Notes under the pieces: generated by a model
The model's database searches: none
The model's input: the letters and a program-made list of their open reading frames with translations, nothing else
What the model was told of the DNA's origin: nothing
Shown: positions 1 to 10,533 of the stretch, in pieces
Layout: every line of letters starts with the position of its first letter
How positions within the stretch are numbered: the first letter of the stretch is position 1
Translations under genes and position numbers: made by a program
Assembly (NCBI GenBank): GCA_017983795.1
Contig: JAGOAS010000002.1
Coordinates: 62,001-126,000 of the forward strand
Origin: Piscinibacter sp.
GTDB lineage: Bacteria; Pseudomonadota; Gammaproteobacteria; Burkholderiales; Burkholderiaceae_C
Reading direction: 5' to 3'
Length of the DNA stretch: 64,000 nt

Positions 1-1777
<1,777 letters not shown>

Positions 1778-1803
1778 CGGTGGGCGGCAACCGAGGGCTT
1801 TCC

Positions 1804-1859
1804 TGTACAGGCTTCGGGGCCAGCACAGTACGACGCTGCAAGTCGACGTGTGTACATGG
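1804..1859. promoter_or_regulatory. Candidate MocR/GabR direct-repeat operator
   Basis: Two similar elements, TGTACAGG at 1804-1811 and TGTACATGG at 1851-1859, lie in direct orientation 47 bases apart in the 136-base gap between the divergent regulator and gabT. MocR-family regulators are known to bind spaced direct repeats in such gaps. That these two are the sites is inference; the repeats are short. Confidence 0.35.
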
Positions 1860-1913
1860 TAGCGCCGCCCCCGCATGCCTAGAGTTGCGCCCGTCGTCAC
1901 GCCGGAGAGCTTC

Positions 1914-3203
1914 ATGCAGCGGAAAACCGCCCCCACCAACACCGCCCTGATGGCGCGCCGCCACGCCGCCGTGCCGCGCGGCGTCGGCCAGGCGCACCAG
2001 ATCTTCATCGCGCGGGCGAAGAACGCCGAGTTCTGGGACGTGGAAGGCCGCCGCTATATCGACTTCGCCGGCGGCATCGCGGTGCTCAACACCGGCCACT
2101 GCCACGAGGGCGTGATCGCCGCGGTGAAGGAACAACTCGACCTCTACACCCACACCTGCTTCCAGGTCGTCGCCTACGAGCCCTATGTGGAACTGGCCGA
2201 GCGCCTGAATGCGCTGGCGCCCGGCGAGTTCGCCAAGAAGACGCTGTTCCTCACCACCGGTGCGGAAGCCGTCGAGAACGCGGTGAAGATCGCGCGCGCC
2301 CACACTGGCCGCCCGGGCATCGTCGCCTTCACCGGCGGCTACCACGGCCGCACCCTGATGACGCTGGGCATGACCGGCAAGGTGGCGCCCTACAAGACCG
2401 GCTTCGGCCCCTTCCCGGGCGAGGTATTCCACGCGCTGTTCCCCAACCCGCTGCACGGCATCAGCGTCGAGCGTGCGCTCGAATCGGTGGAGACGATCTT
2501 CAAGAACGACATCGAGGCGAGCCGCGTCGCCGCCTTCATCGTCGAGCCGGTGCAGGGCGAAGGCGGCTTCTACGTGGCGCCGGACGAATTCATCGTCGGC
2601 CTGAAGAAACTCGCCGACAAGCACGGCATCCTGCTCATCGCCGACGAGGTGCAGACCGGCGCCGGCCGCACCGGCACCTGGTTCGCCTGCGAACAGTGGA
2701 GCGTGGCGCCCGACCTGATCACCACCGCCAAGTCGCTGGCCGGCGGCTTTCCGATCTCGGGTGTGGTCGGCCGCGCCGAGGTGATGGACGCCCCCGGCCC
2801 CGGCGGCCTGGGCGGCACCTACGCCGGCTCGCCGGTGGGCTGCGCCGCGGCGCTGGCCGTGCTGAAGGCTTTCGAGGATGAGAAGCTGCTCGAGCGCAGC
2901 AAGGCCGTCGGCGCACGGCTCGTGCAATCGCTGCAGCAGATCGCGCGCGACCAGCGCGCCATCGGCGACGTGCGCGGCCTGGGCGCGATGGTGGCCATCG
3001 AGCTGTTCGAGCCCGGCACCAGGACGCCCGACGCCGAGCTGACGCGCCAGGTGGTGGCCGAGGCGGCGCGGCGCGGGCTGGTGCTGCTGTCCTGCGGCAC
3101 CTACGGCAACGTGATCCGCGTGCTGGTGCCGCTGACCGCCTCGGATGCACTGCTCGACGAGGGCCTGCGCATCCTGGCCGATGCCTTCGCCGCCGTGCGC
3201 TGA
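1914..3203 (+). CDS. gabT: 4-aminobutyrate aminotransferase
   Basis: The enzyme transfers the amino group of GABA to 2-oxoglutarate, giving succinate semialdehyde and glutamate in the cytoplasm with PLP. The 429-residue protein is of normal family length. It has the class III aminotransferase signatures: TGAEAVENAVKIAR (phosphate binding), FTGGYHGRT, FIVEPVQGEGGF, LIADEVQTGAGRTG, and the Schiff-base lysine Lys273 in TAKSLAGGFP. The start at 1914 is preceded by GGAG about 8 bases upstream; an in-frame ATG at 1875 lacks a site. It is followed after 94 bases by gabD, whose product oxidises its semialdehyde product. Close paralogues acting on 5-aminovalerate cannot be excluded. Confidence 0.95.
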   Translation: MQRKTAPTNTALMARRHAAVPRGVGQAHQIFIARAKNAEFWDVEGRRYIDFAGGIAVLNTGHCHEGVIAAVKEQLDLYTHTCFQVVAYEPYVELAERLNALAPGEFAKKTLFLTTGAEAVENAVKIARAHTGRPGIVAFTGGYHGRTLMTLGMTGKVAPYKTGFGPFPGEVFHALFPNPLHGISVERALESVETIFKNDIEASRVAAFIVEPVQGEGGFYVAPDEFIVGLKKLADKHGILLIADEVQTGAGRTGTWFACEQWSVAPDLITTAKSLAGGFPISGVVGRAEVMDAPGPGGLGGTYAGSPVGCAAALAVLKAFEDEKLLERSKAVGARLVQSLQQIARDQRAIGDVRGLGAMVAIELFEPGTRTPDAELTRQVVAEAARRGLVLLSCGTYGNVIRVLVPLTASDALLDEGLRILADAFAAVR

Positions 3204-3297
3204 CACCCATGACTCCGTGGCCAATCCGCTCCACCCGATGCTGCGTGTGATGCCCGGTGTACGCTACCGCTGACTGTTCTTCCGGAGACCTAGAACC

Positions 3298-4776
3298 ATG
3301 GACATGAAGACCTCGCCGCTGGCCACGCTGGCCGACGCCTCGCTGCTGAAGACCAACGCCCTGATCAACGGCGAATGGGTGGCCGGCGCGAGCCGCTTCG
3401 ACGTGCACGACCCGGCCACCGGCCAGAAGCTCGCCGACGTGGCCAACCTCGGCGCGGCCGAGACCGAAGCCGCGCTGAAGGCGGCTGACAAGGCCTGGCC
3501 GGCCTGGCGCGCCAAGACCGCGAAGGAACGCGGCGCGATCCTGATGAAGTGGTTCGCGCTGCTGCACCAGCATGCCGACGACCTGGCGCGCATCATGACC
3601 GCCGAGCAGGGCAAGCCGCTGGCCGAGGCCAAGGGCGAGGTGGGCTACGGCGCCAGCTTCCTCGAGTGGTTCGCCGAGGAAGCCAAGCGCGTCTACGGCG
3701 AGACCATCCCCACCACCGACGGCAACAAGCGCTACCTCGTCATCAAGCAGGCGATGGGCGTGTGCGCGGCCATCACGCCGTGGAACTTCCCGATCGCGAT
3801 GATCACGCGCAAGGTGGCGCCGGCACTGGCCGCCGGCTGCCCGGTGGTGATCAAGCCGGCCGAGCAGACGCCGCTGTCGGCGCTGGCCGTGGCCGAGCTG
3901 GCGCAGCGCGCCGGCATGCCGGCGGGCGTGCTCAACATCATCACCGCCGACGGCCCCAACTCCATCGCCGTGGGCAAGGTGCTGTGCGCGAGCGACATCG
4001 TGCGCCACCTCTCCTTCACCGGCTCCACCGAGGTCGGCCGCATCCTCGCCGCGCAATGCGCGCCGACGATCAAGAAGCTCAGCCTCGAACTCGGCGGCAA
4101 CGCACCCTTCATCGTCTTCGACGACGCCGATCTCGACAGCGCGGTCGAGGGCGCGATGGTCAGCAAGTACCGCAACGCCGGCCAGACCTGCGTGTGCGCC
4201 AACCGCCTGTACGTGCAGGACAAGGTCTACGACGCCTTCGTCGCCAAGCTGGCCGACAAGGCCAAGGGCATCAAGGTCGGCAACGGCTTCGAGGCCGGCG
4301 TCAACCAGGGCCCGCTGATCGACGACCAGGCGATCGGCAAGGTCGAGCGCCACGTGGCCGACGCGGTGAGCAAGGGCGCCACCGTGGTGGTGGGCGGCAG
4401 CAAGATCGGCGAGCGCTTCTACACGCCGACGGTGCTGGCCAACGTCACCGGCGACATGCTGTGCGCGAAAGAAGAGACCTTCGGCCCGGTGGCGCCGGTA
4501 TTCCGCTTCAAGACCGAGGCCGAGGCCATCGCGATGGCCAACGACACCGAGTTCGGCCTGGCGAGCTACTTCTACAGCCGCGACGTGGGCCGCATCTTCC
4601 GCGTCGGCGAGGCGCTGGAGTACGGCATGGTGGGCATCAACACCGGCCTGATCTCGACCGCCGAGGTGCCCTTCGGCGGCGTCAAGCAATCGGGCCTGGG
4701 CCGCGAAGGCTCGCACCACGGCATCGACGACTACGTCGAGATCAAGTACCTCTGCCTGGGCGACATCCTGAAGTGA
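3298..4776 (+). CDS. gabD: Succinate-semialdehyde dehydrogenase (NADP+ type)
   Basis: This 492-residue aldehyde dehydrogenase oxidises succinate semialdehyde to succinate and completes the GABA shunt started by gabT. Visible motifs are ITPWNFPIAMITRKVAPAL (active-site scaffold), FTGSTEVGR (cofactor loop), the general base Glu264 in LELGGNAPF and the catalytic nucleophile Cys298 in AGQTCVCANR. The QTCVCANR context is typical of GabD rather than betaine-aldehyde dehydrogenases. GGAG lies about 11 bases upstream of the ATG at 3298; an ATG two codons later has poorer spacing. Glutarate-semialdehyde activity (lysine or 5-aminovalerate breakdown) is a plausible alternative. Confidence 0.94.
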   Translation: MDMKTSPLATLADASLLKTNALINGEWVAGASRFDVHDPATGQKLADVANLGAAETEAALKAADKAWPAWRAKTAKERGAILMKWFALLHQHADDLARIMTAEQGKPLAEAKGEVGYGASFLEWFAEEAKRVYGETIPTTDGNKRYLVIKQAMGVCAAITPWNFPIAMITRKVAPALAAGCPVVIKPAEQTPLSALAVAELAQRAGMPAGVLNIITADGPNSIAVGKVLCASDIVRHLSFTGSTEVGRILAAQCAPTIKKLSLELGGNAPFIVFDDADLDSAVEGAMVSKYRNAGQTCVCANRLYVQDKVYDAFVAKLADKAKGIKVGNGFEAGVNQGPLIDDQAIGKVERHVADAVSKGATVVVGGSKIGERFYTPTVLANVTGDMLCAKEETFGPVAPVFRFKTEAEAIAMANDTEFGLASYFYSRDVGRIFRVGEALEYGMVGINTGLISTAEVPFGGVKQSGLGREGSHHGIDDYVEIKYLCLGDILK

Positions 4777-4813
4777 GGCTGAGGCGCAGCATGGCGCCGT
4801 GCCGGTCCGCCGG

Positions 4814-5287
4814 TCACGGCGTCGTGTAGCGCCCCCAGTCGTGGCGGCAGACCTGGCTCGTGCCCTCCGAGGCGGGCTTGGCCGAGAACAGCTCGCGGAA
4901 TGTGCCGCTGCCCTGGATGCCCTTGAGCGCGCCCGTGCCGCTGGCCCAGGTCCAGCTCGGTTCGCCACTGGCCGGGTACTCGAAATCACCCACCGCGGAG
5001 TCGCCGCCGGCGGTGAGCCACTTGCAGGTGCCCTTGCCCACCGGCCGCCCCTGCGTGATGCGGATGTAGCCGGCGCAATGCGTGCTGGCGCCCTCCCAGA
5101 ACTTGGTCGTGCTGCTGCTGACGATGCCCCACACCTCGACGCCGAAGGCCACCGTCTCGCTGCCGGCCTCGATCATCGTGCGCTGCGCGTGCGTGCACGC
5201 GACGAAGTCGTAGCCCTGCTCCGCCGCCAGCGCGGCCTGCGCCAACGCCAGCGTCGCCACCGGCACCCAGAGTCTGCTCATGCGCAT
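4814..5287 (-). CDS. Secreted protein of unknown function
   Basis: I do not recognise a family. The 157-residue product starts MRMSRLWVPVATLALAQAAL and has a clear signal peptide ending near ALAAEQG, so it is probably periplasmic or secreted. The mature part is about 130 residues, rich in Gly, Ser, Thr and Trp, with four cysteines (VACTHAQ, THCAG, GTCKW, QVCRHD) that could form two disulfides; it looks beta-rich. The start at 5287 follows GGAGG by 5 bases. An upstream in-frame ATG at 5299 would place the ribosome-binding site inside the gene, and ATG 5281 would also work. It is convergent with gabD. Confidence 0.7.
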   Translation of the reverse strand: MRMSRLWVPVATLALAQAALAAEQGYDFVACTHAQRTMIEAGSETVAFGVEVWGIVSSSTTKFWEGASTHCAGYIRITQGRPVGKGTCKWLTAGGDSAVGDFEYPASGEPSWTWASGTGALKGIQGSGTFRELFSAKPASEGTSQVCRHDWGRYTTP

Positions 5288-5466
5288 GCGTTCCTCCATG
5301 GTCTGTCTGCCCGCATGAGGTATCGCACCGGCGCGCGGGGGCAGGATTGCGGGGCCTCAACGTCGAGTCACGCACGCCGCGGCGTTGAGCGGCCGCAATG
5401 GCGCCTCGCCAGCGCGCCCTAGTCTGCAGCAGTAGCCCGCTCGGCTACACCACCCGGAGGAGCCCG

Positions 5467-5904
5467 ATGACAACGCCTGCCACCCGCATGAAGACTTGCG
5501 CCTTGCACGTTTCGCTCGCCCTCGGCCTGGCCCTGCTCGGCGCCACCCCCGTTGCACTTGCCCAGGTGACCGCGCCGGGTTTCGTCAGCAAGCCGCTGGT
5601 TGCCGGGCCGATCTCCGGCGTGGCGGACAAGGAGGTCGCGGTGCTGCAGGTGGCGATCGAGCCGGGCGCATCCTCGCCGCGTCACACGCACCCGGGCGAT
5701 TGTCTCGGCACCGTCGTCGAAGGCGAGGTGGAACTGATCGTCGAAGGGCAGGCGCCGCGGCGCTTCACCGCGGGCCAGGCCTGGCACAACCCGGTCGGCC
5801 CGGCGCACCAGTTCAGGAACGTCGGCACGACGCCGGCGCGCCTGATCAACACGCTGATCGTCGAGAAGGGCAAGCCGCGCACGGTGATCGTGCCGGCGCA
5901 ATGA
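5467..5904 (+). CDS. Periplasmic cupin-domain protein
   Basis: This 145-residue protein has a signal peptide (cleavage near VALAQ) and one conserved beta-barrel cupin domain. Cupin motif 1 is seen around SPRHTHPGD...GEVELIVEG, and motif 2 around NPVGPAHQFRN. The three histidines (HTH and AHQF) and a glutamate would bind one metal ion. Small exported cupins of this kind have varied or unknown substrates, so no reaction is assigned. GGAGG ends 6 bases before the ATG at 5467. The flanking genes give no functional hint. Confidence 0.82.
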   Translation: MTTPATRMKTCALHVSLALGLALLGATPVALAQVTAPGFVSKPLVAGPISGVADKEVAVLQVAIEPGASSPRHTHPGDCLGTVVEGEVELIVEGQAPRRFTAGQAWHNPVGPAHQFRNVGTTPARLINTLIVEKGKPRTVIVPAQ

Positions 5905-5929
5905 GCCTCGCGCCGGCCCTCGGCGCTTC

Positions 5930-6796
5930 CTAGCCGTCGTTCGCCGCCGCGCCGCTGAGGCGGCCTTCGGCGGGCGTGGCGGCGGCGAGCGCGCAGGCGC
6001 GCGCCAGCAGCGCTTCGGGCTGGGCGCCATCGCGCAGGTGCAGCGCGATGCCCAGGGCCGCGGCCACCAGCGCTTCCTGCCCGGCCACCTGGAAAGGCGC
6101 GCGCAGCACCGTCAGCAACTTGGCGCCCACGTGCGCCGCGTCGCCGGGCGCGAGCAGCGCGGCCAGCAGCACGGCATAGCTGTCGTCGCCCAGCGAGGCG
6201 ACCACGTCGCTGGCGCGCACGCCGGCGCGCAGGCGCACCGCGAGCTTGCGGCGCAGCACGTTGGCAGCCTCGTGGCCGAAGCGCGCCGTGATCGTCTCCA
6301 GGCCCTCCACGCGCAGGACCAGCACGGCCATCGGCGCCGGCTGGCGCTCGCGCAGCGCGATCAGGTGGCTCATGTGCTCGACCAGCTGCTGGCGGTGCGG
6401 CAGGCCGGTGGCGAGATCGGTGGCATAGGCCTGGCGCGCCTCGCGCTCGATGCGGCGCCGCTCGACCGCCACGCGCAGCCGCGCGCCGAAACCGGGCGAG
6501 CGCAGCTCCTGCGCGGCGACCACGTCGGCCGCGCCCTGGCGCAGCCAGTCGACCAGCGGTGCAGCGTCTTCGCCCTCGGCCACCACCACCAGGGCCGTGG
6601 CCGCGGCATGCGCGGGCAGCTCGGCCAGGCCGGTGCGCTGCGGCAGCAGCACGGCATCGAAGTCGCCGGCATCGAAAGGGGCATCGACCGGCAGCACCAC
6701 CACGTCGAAGGGGCCCGCGGCGGAGACGGCCAGCGACGCCTGCACGCCCTCGCCGAGCGGCTCGGGCACCAGCACACGCAGTGATTCGAGGCTCAT
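5930..6796 (-). CDS. Protein with degenerate GGDEF domain
   Basis: The 288-residue protein has an N-terminal receiver-like segment (about residues 1-115, no obvious phospho-acceptor aspartate) and a C-terminal GGDEF fold (about 125-280), recognised by [16 protein letters not shown] and the block around [13 protein letters not shown]. The GG(D/E)EF signature is replaced by LGDDS, so diguanylate cyclase activity is unlikely. It may bind nucleotide or act as a protein-protein module. GGAG sits 7 bases before the ATG. It is followed downstream by a convergent cupin gene and preceded by tRNA-Gly. The fold call is moderately sure; the role is unknown. Confidence 0.72.
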   Translation of the reverse strand: MSLESLRVLVPEPLGEGVQASLAVSAAGPFDVVVLPVDAPFDAGDFDAVLLPQRTGLAELPAHAAATALVVVAEGEDAAPLVDWLRQGAADVVAAQELRSPGFGARLRVAVERRRIEREARQAYATDLATGLPHRQQLVEHMSHLIALRERQPAPMAVLVLRVEGLETITARFGHEAANVLRRKLAVRLRAGVRASDVVASLGDDSYAVLLAALLAPGDAAHVGAKLLTVLRAPFQVAGQEALVAAALGIALHLRDGAQPEALLARACALAAATPAEGRLSGAAANDG

Positions 6797-6819
6797 GGCG
6801 CGGCTCCGTCCGGATGCGA

Positions 6820-6843
6820 CAGAGGGCCCTGGCGGGCCCTCTG
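6820..6843 (-). terminator. Strong hairpin downstream of tRNA-Gly
   Basis: A perfect 10-bp stem with a 4-base loop (CAGAGGGCCC / GGGCCCTCTG) begins 12 bases past the tRNA-Gly 3' end in the direction of transcription. No U-tract follows, so it is either a weak intrinsic terminator or a processing/stability hairpin. It lies just upstream of the GGDEF-like gene. Confidence 0.5.
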
Positions 6844-6855
6844 CAGATCGATTCG

Positions 6856-6929
6856 TGGAGCGGGTGAAGGGAATCGAACCCTCGTATGAAGCTTGGGAAG
6901 CTGCCGTTCTACCATTGAACTACACCCGC
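6856..6929 (-). tRNA. tRNA-Gly, anticodon CCC
   Basis: The 74-base gene reads GCGGGTG at the 5' end, pairing with CACCCGC at the 3' end. It has a D-arm TAGTTCAATGGTAGAA, an anticodon loop TTCCCAA (anticodon CCC, codon GGG), a T-arm with GTTCGATTC and an encoded CCA. It closely resembles E. coli glyU. One C-U mismatch appears in the anticodon stem. The -10-like TAGAAT lies 13 bases upstream. Confidence 0.95.
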
Positions 6930-6942
6930 ATTCGGCGGCGCG

Positions 6943-6948
6943 ATTCTA
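6943..6948 (-). promoter_or_regulatory. -10 element of the tRNA-Gly promoter
   Basis: On the minus strand the hexamer TAGAAT ends 13 bases before the first base of tRNA-Gly. The same hexamer at the same distance precedes tRNA-Ala at 37687 in this window, which strengthens the call. No clear -35 was identified. Confidence 0.5.
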
Positions 6949-7016
6949 GCGCGGCGGCATCGCCGGCCCATCGTGCACAATGCGCGCCCTCGCCCGCCGC
7001 CGACCCGCGTTTCTTC

Positions 7017-7709
7017 ATGAGCCACCCGCCCGCCGACCAGCCGCCGCGCCGCGCCATCCGCAGCTATGTGGTGCGCGCCGGCCGCATGGGCACCGGGCAG
7101 CAGCGCGCGCTGGCGGAACTGGCGCCGCGCTTCGTGCTGCCCTACCGCGCCGAACGCAGCGACTTCGCCGCGGCGTTCGCACAGAGCGCGCCGCTGGTGA
7201 TCGAGATCGGCTTCGGCATGGGCGACGCCACCGCGCAGATCGCCGCCGCGCGAGCCGACACGAACTTCCTCGGCATCGAGGTGCACCCGCCCGGCGTCGG
7301 CGCGCTGCTGCAGCGCATCGAGGAACGTGGCCTCGCCAATCTGCGCATCGTCCAGCACGACGCCGTCGAGGTGCTGGAGCAGATGGTCGCGCCGGCCTCG
7401 CTGGCCGGCGTGCATGTGTTCTTCCCCGACCCCTGGCACAAGAAGCGCCACCACAAGCGCCGGCTCATCCAGCCGGCTTTCGTGGCGCTGCTGGCGAGCC
7501 GGCTCGCACCCGGCGGCTATCTGCACTGCGCGACCGACTGGCAGCCCTATGCCGAGCAGATGCTGGAGGTGCTCTCGGCCGAGCCGCTGCTCGCCAACCG
7601 CTTCGACGGCTACGCGCCGCGCCCCGACTACCGCCCGCTGACCAAGTTCGAGAACCGCGGCCTCAAGCTCGGCCACGGCGTGTGGGATCTGGTCTTCGAG
7701 CGGCGCTGA
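7017..7709 (+). CDS. trmB: tRNA (guanine-N7-)-methyltransferase
   Basis: TrmB methylates N7 of G46 in the variable loop of many tRNAs, using S-adenosylmethionine. The 230-residue product shows the SAM-binding motif [15 protein letters not shown] (near residue 63), [13 protein letters not shown] (ribose contact) and the family signature [15 protein letters not shown] (near residue 135), with the catalytic aspartate in PDPW. The C-terminal [12 protein letters not shown] is also typical. The ATG at 7017 has no strong ribosome-binding site, but the N-terminal extension [14 protein letters not shown] matches the family. It is convergent with uppP (10 bases apart). Confidence 0.96.
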   Translation: MSHPPADQPPRRAIRSYVVRAGRMGTGQQRALAELAPRFVLPYRAERSDFAAAFAQSAPLVIEIGFGMGDATAQIAAARADTNFLGIEVHPPGVGALLQRIEERGLANLRIVQHDAVEVLEQMVAPASLAGVHVFFPDPWHKKRHHKRRLIQPAFVALLASRLAPGGYLHCATDWQPYAEQMLEVLSAEPLLANRFDGYAPRPDYRPLTKFENRGLKLGHGVWDLVFERR

Positions 7710-7719
7710 GCAGCGGCAC

Positions 7720-8553
7720 TCAGTCCGCCCAGGTCACCCAGCCGAAGTGCGCCGTGACGAGCACCAGCACGCCGAAGGCAATGCGGTACCAGGCGAAGGG
7801 CGTGAAGGTGTGGCTGGAGATGTAGCGCAGCAGCCAGCGCACGCAGATCCACGCCGACACGAAGGACAGCAGCAGCCCCACCGCGAACAGCGGCAGGTCG
7901 CTCATGGCCAGCAGCGCGCGCTCCTTGTAGAGGCTGTAGACGCCGGCGCCGATCAGCGTCGGCATCGCCAGGTAGAAGCTGAAGTCGGTGGCGGCCTTGC
8001 GGCTCAGGCCCAGCAGCATGCCGCCGATGATGGTGGCGCCCGAGCGGCTGGTGCCGGGGATCATCGCGAAGCACTGCACCAGGCCGACCTTGAGCGCGTC
8101 CCAGGGCGTCATCTGGTCGACCGACTCGATGCGTGCCTCGGACACGCGGCGCTCGGCCCACAGGATCACGAAGGCGCCGAGGATGAAGGTGGTGGCCACC
8201 ACCGTGGGCGTGAAGAGGTGCGCCTTGATCGCCTTGCCGAAGGCCAGGCCCAGCACCACCGCCGGCGCGAAGGCGATCGCCACGTTGAGCGTGAAGCGGC
8301 GCGCCTGCGCGCTGCCCTGGCCGAGGCCCGTCACCGTGTCGCGCAGCCGCTGCCAGTAGACGATCATCACCGCGAAGATCGCGCCGGTCTGGATGGCGAT
8401 GTCGAACACCTTGCTCTTGTCGTCGGTAAAGCCGAGCAGCGAGCCGGTGAGGATCAGGTGCCCGGTGCTGGAGATCGGCAGGAACTCGGTGAGGCCTTCG
8501 ACGACGCCCATCACGGCCGCCTTGGCCAGGAAGATCCACTGCGCGAGGTCCAA
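7720..8553 (-). CDS. uppP: Undecaprenyl-diphosphate phosphatase
   Basis: This integral membrane enzyme (also called BacA) removes a phosphate from undecaprenyl diphosphate to recycle the lipid carrier for peptidoglycan and LPS synthesis; excess confers bacitracin tolerance. The 277-residue protein has the two BacA signatures, [14 protein letters not shown] near the N-terminus and PGTSRSG near residue 166, and about eight hydrophobic segments. The start is taken as TTG at 8553, giving [16 protein letters not shown] in line with the family, with GGAG 8 bases upstream. An ATG at 8646 would add 31 non-family residues. Confidence 0.95.
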   Translation of the reverse strand: MDLAQWIFLAKAAVMGVVEGLTEFLPISSTGHLILTGSLLGFTDDKSKVFDIAIQTGAIFAVMIVYWQRLRDTVTGLGQGSAQARRFTLNVAIAFAPAVVLGLAFGKAIKAHLFTPTVVATTFILGAFVILWAERRVSEARIESVDQMTPWDALKVGLVQCFAMIPGTSRSGATIIGGMLLGLSRKAATDFSFYLAMPTLIGAGVYSLYKERALLAMSDLPLFAVGLLLSFVSAWICVRWLLRYISSHTFTPFAWYRIAFGVLVLVTAHFGWVTWAD

Positions 8554-8678
8554 GACGCTTGCTCCGGTATTCGAGGTGGCGCGGATGATAAGGGTCTGCC
8601 CGGAGACGGGGCTCCCGCGGCCGGGGTGGCCGCAAGCCCATGGCATGCTTGACCTTCGCCTACCGCCACCGGTACATT

Positions 8679-8692
8679 ACTGACCGGTCAGT
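8679..8692. promoter_or_regulatory. Palindromic operator for the TetR-family repressor
   Basis: A perfect 14-bp palindrome ACTGACC/GGTCAGT lies 10 bases before the tetR start, in the gap shared with uppP. It resembles the operators of AcrR/EnvR-like RND-pump repressors, and a repeat CAGTCAGT extends it on the right. Autoregulation of the tetR-pump operon is the likely role. Confidence 0.65.
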
Positions 8693-8702
8693 CAGTATCG
8701 TG

Positions 8703-9383
8703 ATGCCCGACACCCCCACCGCCCCGCACCCGCCCCGCCAGCGCCGCAAGGAAGCGCGCCCGCAGGAGTTGATCGACGCCGCGCTCGAGCTGTTCGCCGA
8801 GAAGGGCTTCGCCGCCACGCGCTCGGAAGAAGTGGCGGCGCGCGCCGGCGTGGCCAAGGGCACGCTCTACCTCTACTACCCGAGCAAGGAAGAGCTGCTC
8901 AAGGCGGTGATCAGCCAGCGCCTGTCCAGCGAGATCGTCGCCGTCGCCGAGTATTCGCGCGGCTACCACGGTCGTTGCGAGGATCTGCTGCGCAACGTCT
9001 TCACCGAGTGGTGGAGCCGCGTCTTCGACAGCCCCACCTCGGCGGTTTTCAAGCTCGTCATCACCGAGGTGCGCAACTTCCCCGACATCGCCGCCTTCTA
9101 CCGCGCCGAAGTCGTCGAGCCGGCCACCGCGCTGGTCGGCGAGATCGTCGGGCGCGGCATCGCCAGCGGCGAGTTCCGCGCGGTGGACGTGCCCGGCGCG
9201 GTGATGTCGCTGGTGCTGCCGATGATCATGCTCTGTCTGCACAAGCACTCGCTGGGCGCCTGCACGCCGGCCAACGAACTGATGGACCCTCACGTCTTCA
9301 TCCGCCAGCATGTCGAGCTGGTGTTGCACGGCCTGCGCGCCGACGCCTCGGCCCCCACGGCTTCCCCGCGGGGCCGCGCATGA
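8703..9383 (+). CDS. TetR/AcrR-family transcriptional repressor of the adjacent RND pump
   Basis: The 226-residue protein has an N-terminal TetR helix-turn-helix (about residues 15-65: ELIDAALELFAEKGF, EEVAARAGVAKGTLYLYYPSKEEL) and a C-terminal ligand-binding domain with conserved FKLVITEVRNFPDIA. It overlaps the next gene by 4 bases (ATGA), so it is co-translated with the efflux adaptor. A 14-bp palindrome just upstream is the probable operator, implying autorepression relieved by a pump substrate. The start at 8703 was chosen because an upstream ATG (8640) would cover the operator. Confidence 0.9.
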   Translation: MPDTPTAPHPPRQRRKEARPQELIDAALELFAEKGFAATRSEEVAARAGVAKGTLYLYYPSKEELLKAVISQRLSSEIVAVAEYSRGYHGRCEDLLRNVFTEWWSRVFDSPTSAVFKLVITEVRNFPDIAAFYRAEVVEPATALVGEIVGRGIASGEFRAVDVPGAVMSLVLPMIMLCLHKHSLGACTPANELMDPHVFIRQHVELVLHGLRADASAPTASPRGRA

Positions 9384-10519
9384 AGCGCCACCTGAAGTGG
9401 ATCGTGCCGCTGCTGGTCGTGCTGGCGCTGGTCGTCGGCGTGCTGCGCGCGCTCGACAAGCGCCGCAACGAGCAGGCCGCCGCCGCCCCGGCACGCGAGA
9501 CGCTCGCGCTCGATCTCGCCCCGGGCGACGTGGTGACGGCCAAGCGCGCGACGCTGGCGCGCACGCTCGAGGTCTCCGGCGGCCTGAAGGCGGTCAACAG
9601 CGCGGTGGTGAAGGCCAAGGTCGCCGCCGAGCTGCGCACGCTGACGGTTCGTGAAGGCGATCGGGTCAGGGCCGGCCAGGTGATCGGCCAGCTCGACACC
9701 GTCGAGCTCGACTGGCGGCTGCGCCAGGCCGAGCAGGCGGCCGCGTCGGCGCGCGCCCAGTTCGGCATTGCCAAACGCACGCTGGAGAACAACCGCGCGC
9801 TGGTGGCGCAGGGCTTCATCTCACCCACCGGGCTCGAGACCTCGGTCGACAACGAGGCCGCGGCGCGTGCCAACCACGAGGCCGCGGTGGCCGCGGTGGA
9901 GCTGGCGCGCAAGGCGCGCGCCGACGGCACGCTGGTGGCGCCGATCGCCGGCCTGGTGTCGCAGCGCCTCGCCCAGCCCGGCGAGCGCGTGCCGGTGGAC
10001 GGCCGCATCGTCGAGATCGTCGACCTCGCGCGTGTCGAGCTGGAAGCGGCGGTCGCGCCGGAAGACGTGGTGCAGTTCGCGCTCGGCCAGCGCGCCACGC
10101 TGCAGGTCGACGGCCTGCCCGAGCCGCTGGCGGCGCGCGTGGCGCGCATCAACCCGAGCGCGCAGACCGGCAGCCGCTCGGTGCTGGTCTACCTGGCGGT
10201 CGACCCGCACCCGGCGCTGCGCCAGGGCCTGTTCGCGCGCGGCCGCGTCGCGGTGGCCGAGCTGCAGGGCATCGCGGTGCCGCTCGCCGCGGTGCGCACC
10301 GATCTCTCGCAGCCCTACGTGCTGCAGGTGAGCAACGGTAAGGCGACGCTCAAGACCGTGAAGCTGGGCGCGCGCGGCGAGCTGGCCGGCCAGGCCTGGG
10401 TGATCGTCAGCGACGGGCTGGCCGAGGGCGCCACCGTGCTCACCGGCAGCGCCGGCGCGGTGCGCGACGGCACGCCGGTACGGCTGGTGGGCCCGGCCGC
10501 TGCATCGGCCGCGCGCTGA
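9380..10519 (+). CDS. RND efflux periplasmic adaptor (membrane fusion protein)
   Basis: The 379-residue adaptor links the inner-membrane RND pump to an outer-membrane channel. An N-terminal signal-anchor (HLKWIVPLLVVLALVVGVLRAL) is followed by a lipoyl/barrel-sandwich half (AELRTLTVREGDRVRAGQVI), an alpha-hairpin (about 130-185), the second lipoyl half (LVAPIAGLVSQRLAQPGERV) and beta-barrel/membrane-proximal domains. The order tetR-adaptor-permease is a normal HAE1 pump operon. It overlaps tetR by 4 bases and is separated from the permease by 14. The lack of a lipobox suggests a transmembrane rather than lipid anchor. Confidence 0.93.
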   Translation: MKRHLKWIVPLLVVLALVVGVLRALDKRRNEQAAAAPARETLALDLAPGDVVTAKRATLARTLEVSGGLKAVNSAVVKAKVAAELRTLTVREGDRVRAGQVIGQLDTVELDWRLRQAEQAAASARAQFGIAKRTLENNRALVAQGFISPTGLETSVDNEAAARANHEAAVAAVELARKARADGTLVAPIAGLVSQRLAQPGERVPVDGRIVEIVDLARVELEAAVAPEDVVQFALGQRATLQVDGLPEPLAARVARINPSAQTGSRSVLVYLAVDPHPALRQGLFARGRVAVAELQGIAVPLAAVRTDLSQPYVLQVSNGKATLKTVKLGARGELAGQAWVIVSDGLAEGATVLTGSAGAVRDGTPVRLVGPAAASAAR

Positions 10520-10533
10520 ACGGGCGCCCCGCC

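Noticed and set aside
1875-1916. gabT starting at ATG 1875
   Set aside because: There is no ribosome-binding site and the extra residues are unlike the family; ATG 1914 has GGAG at a good distance.
7720-8646. uppP starting at ATG 8646
   Set aside because: It would add 31 residues unlike the family and would leave the GGAG site inside the gene; TTG at 8553 gives the family N-terminus.
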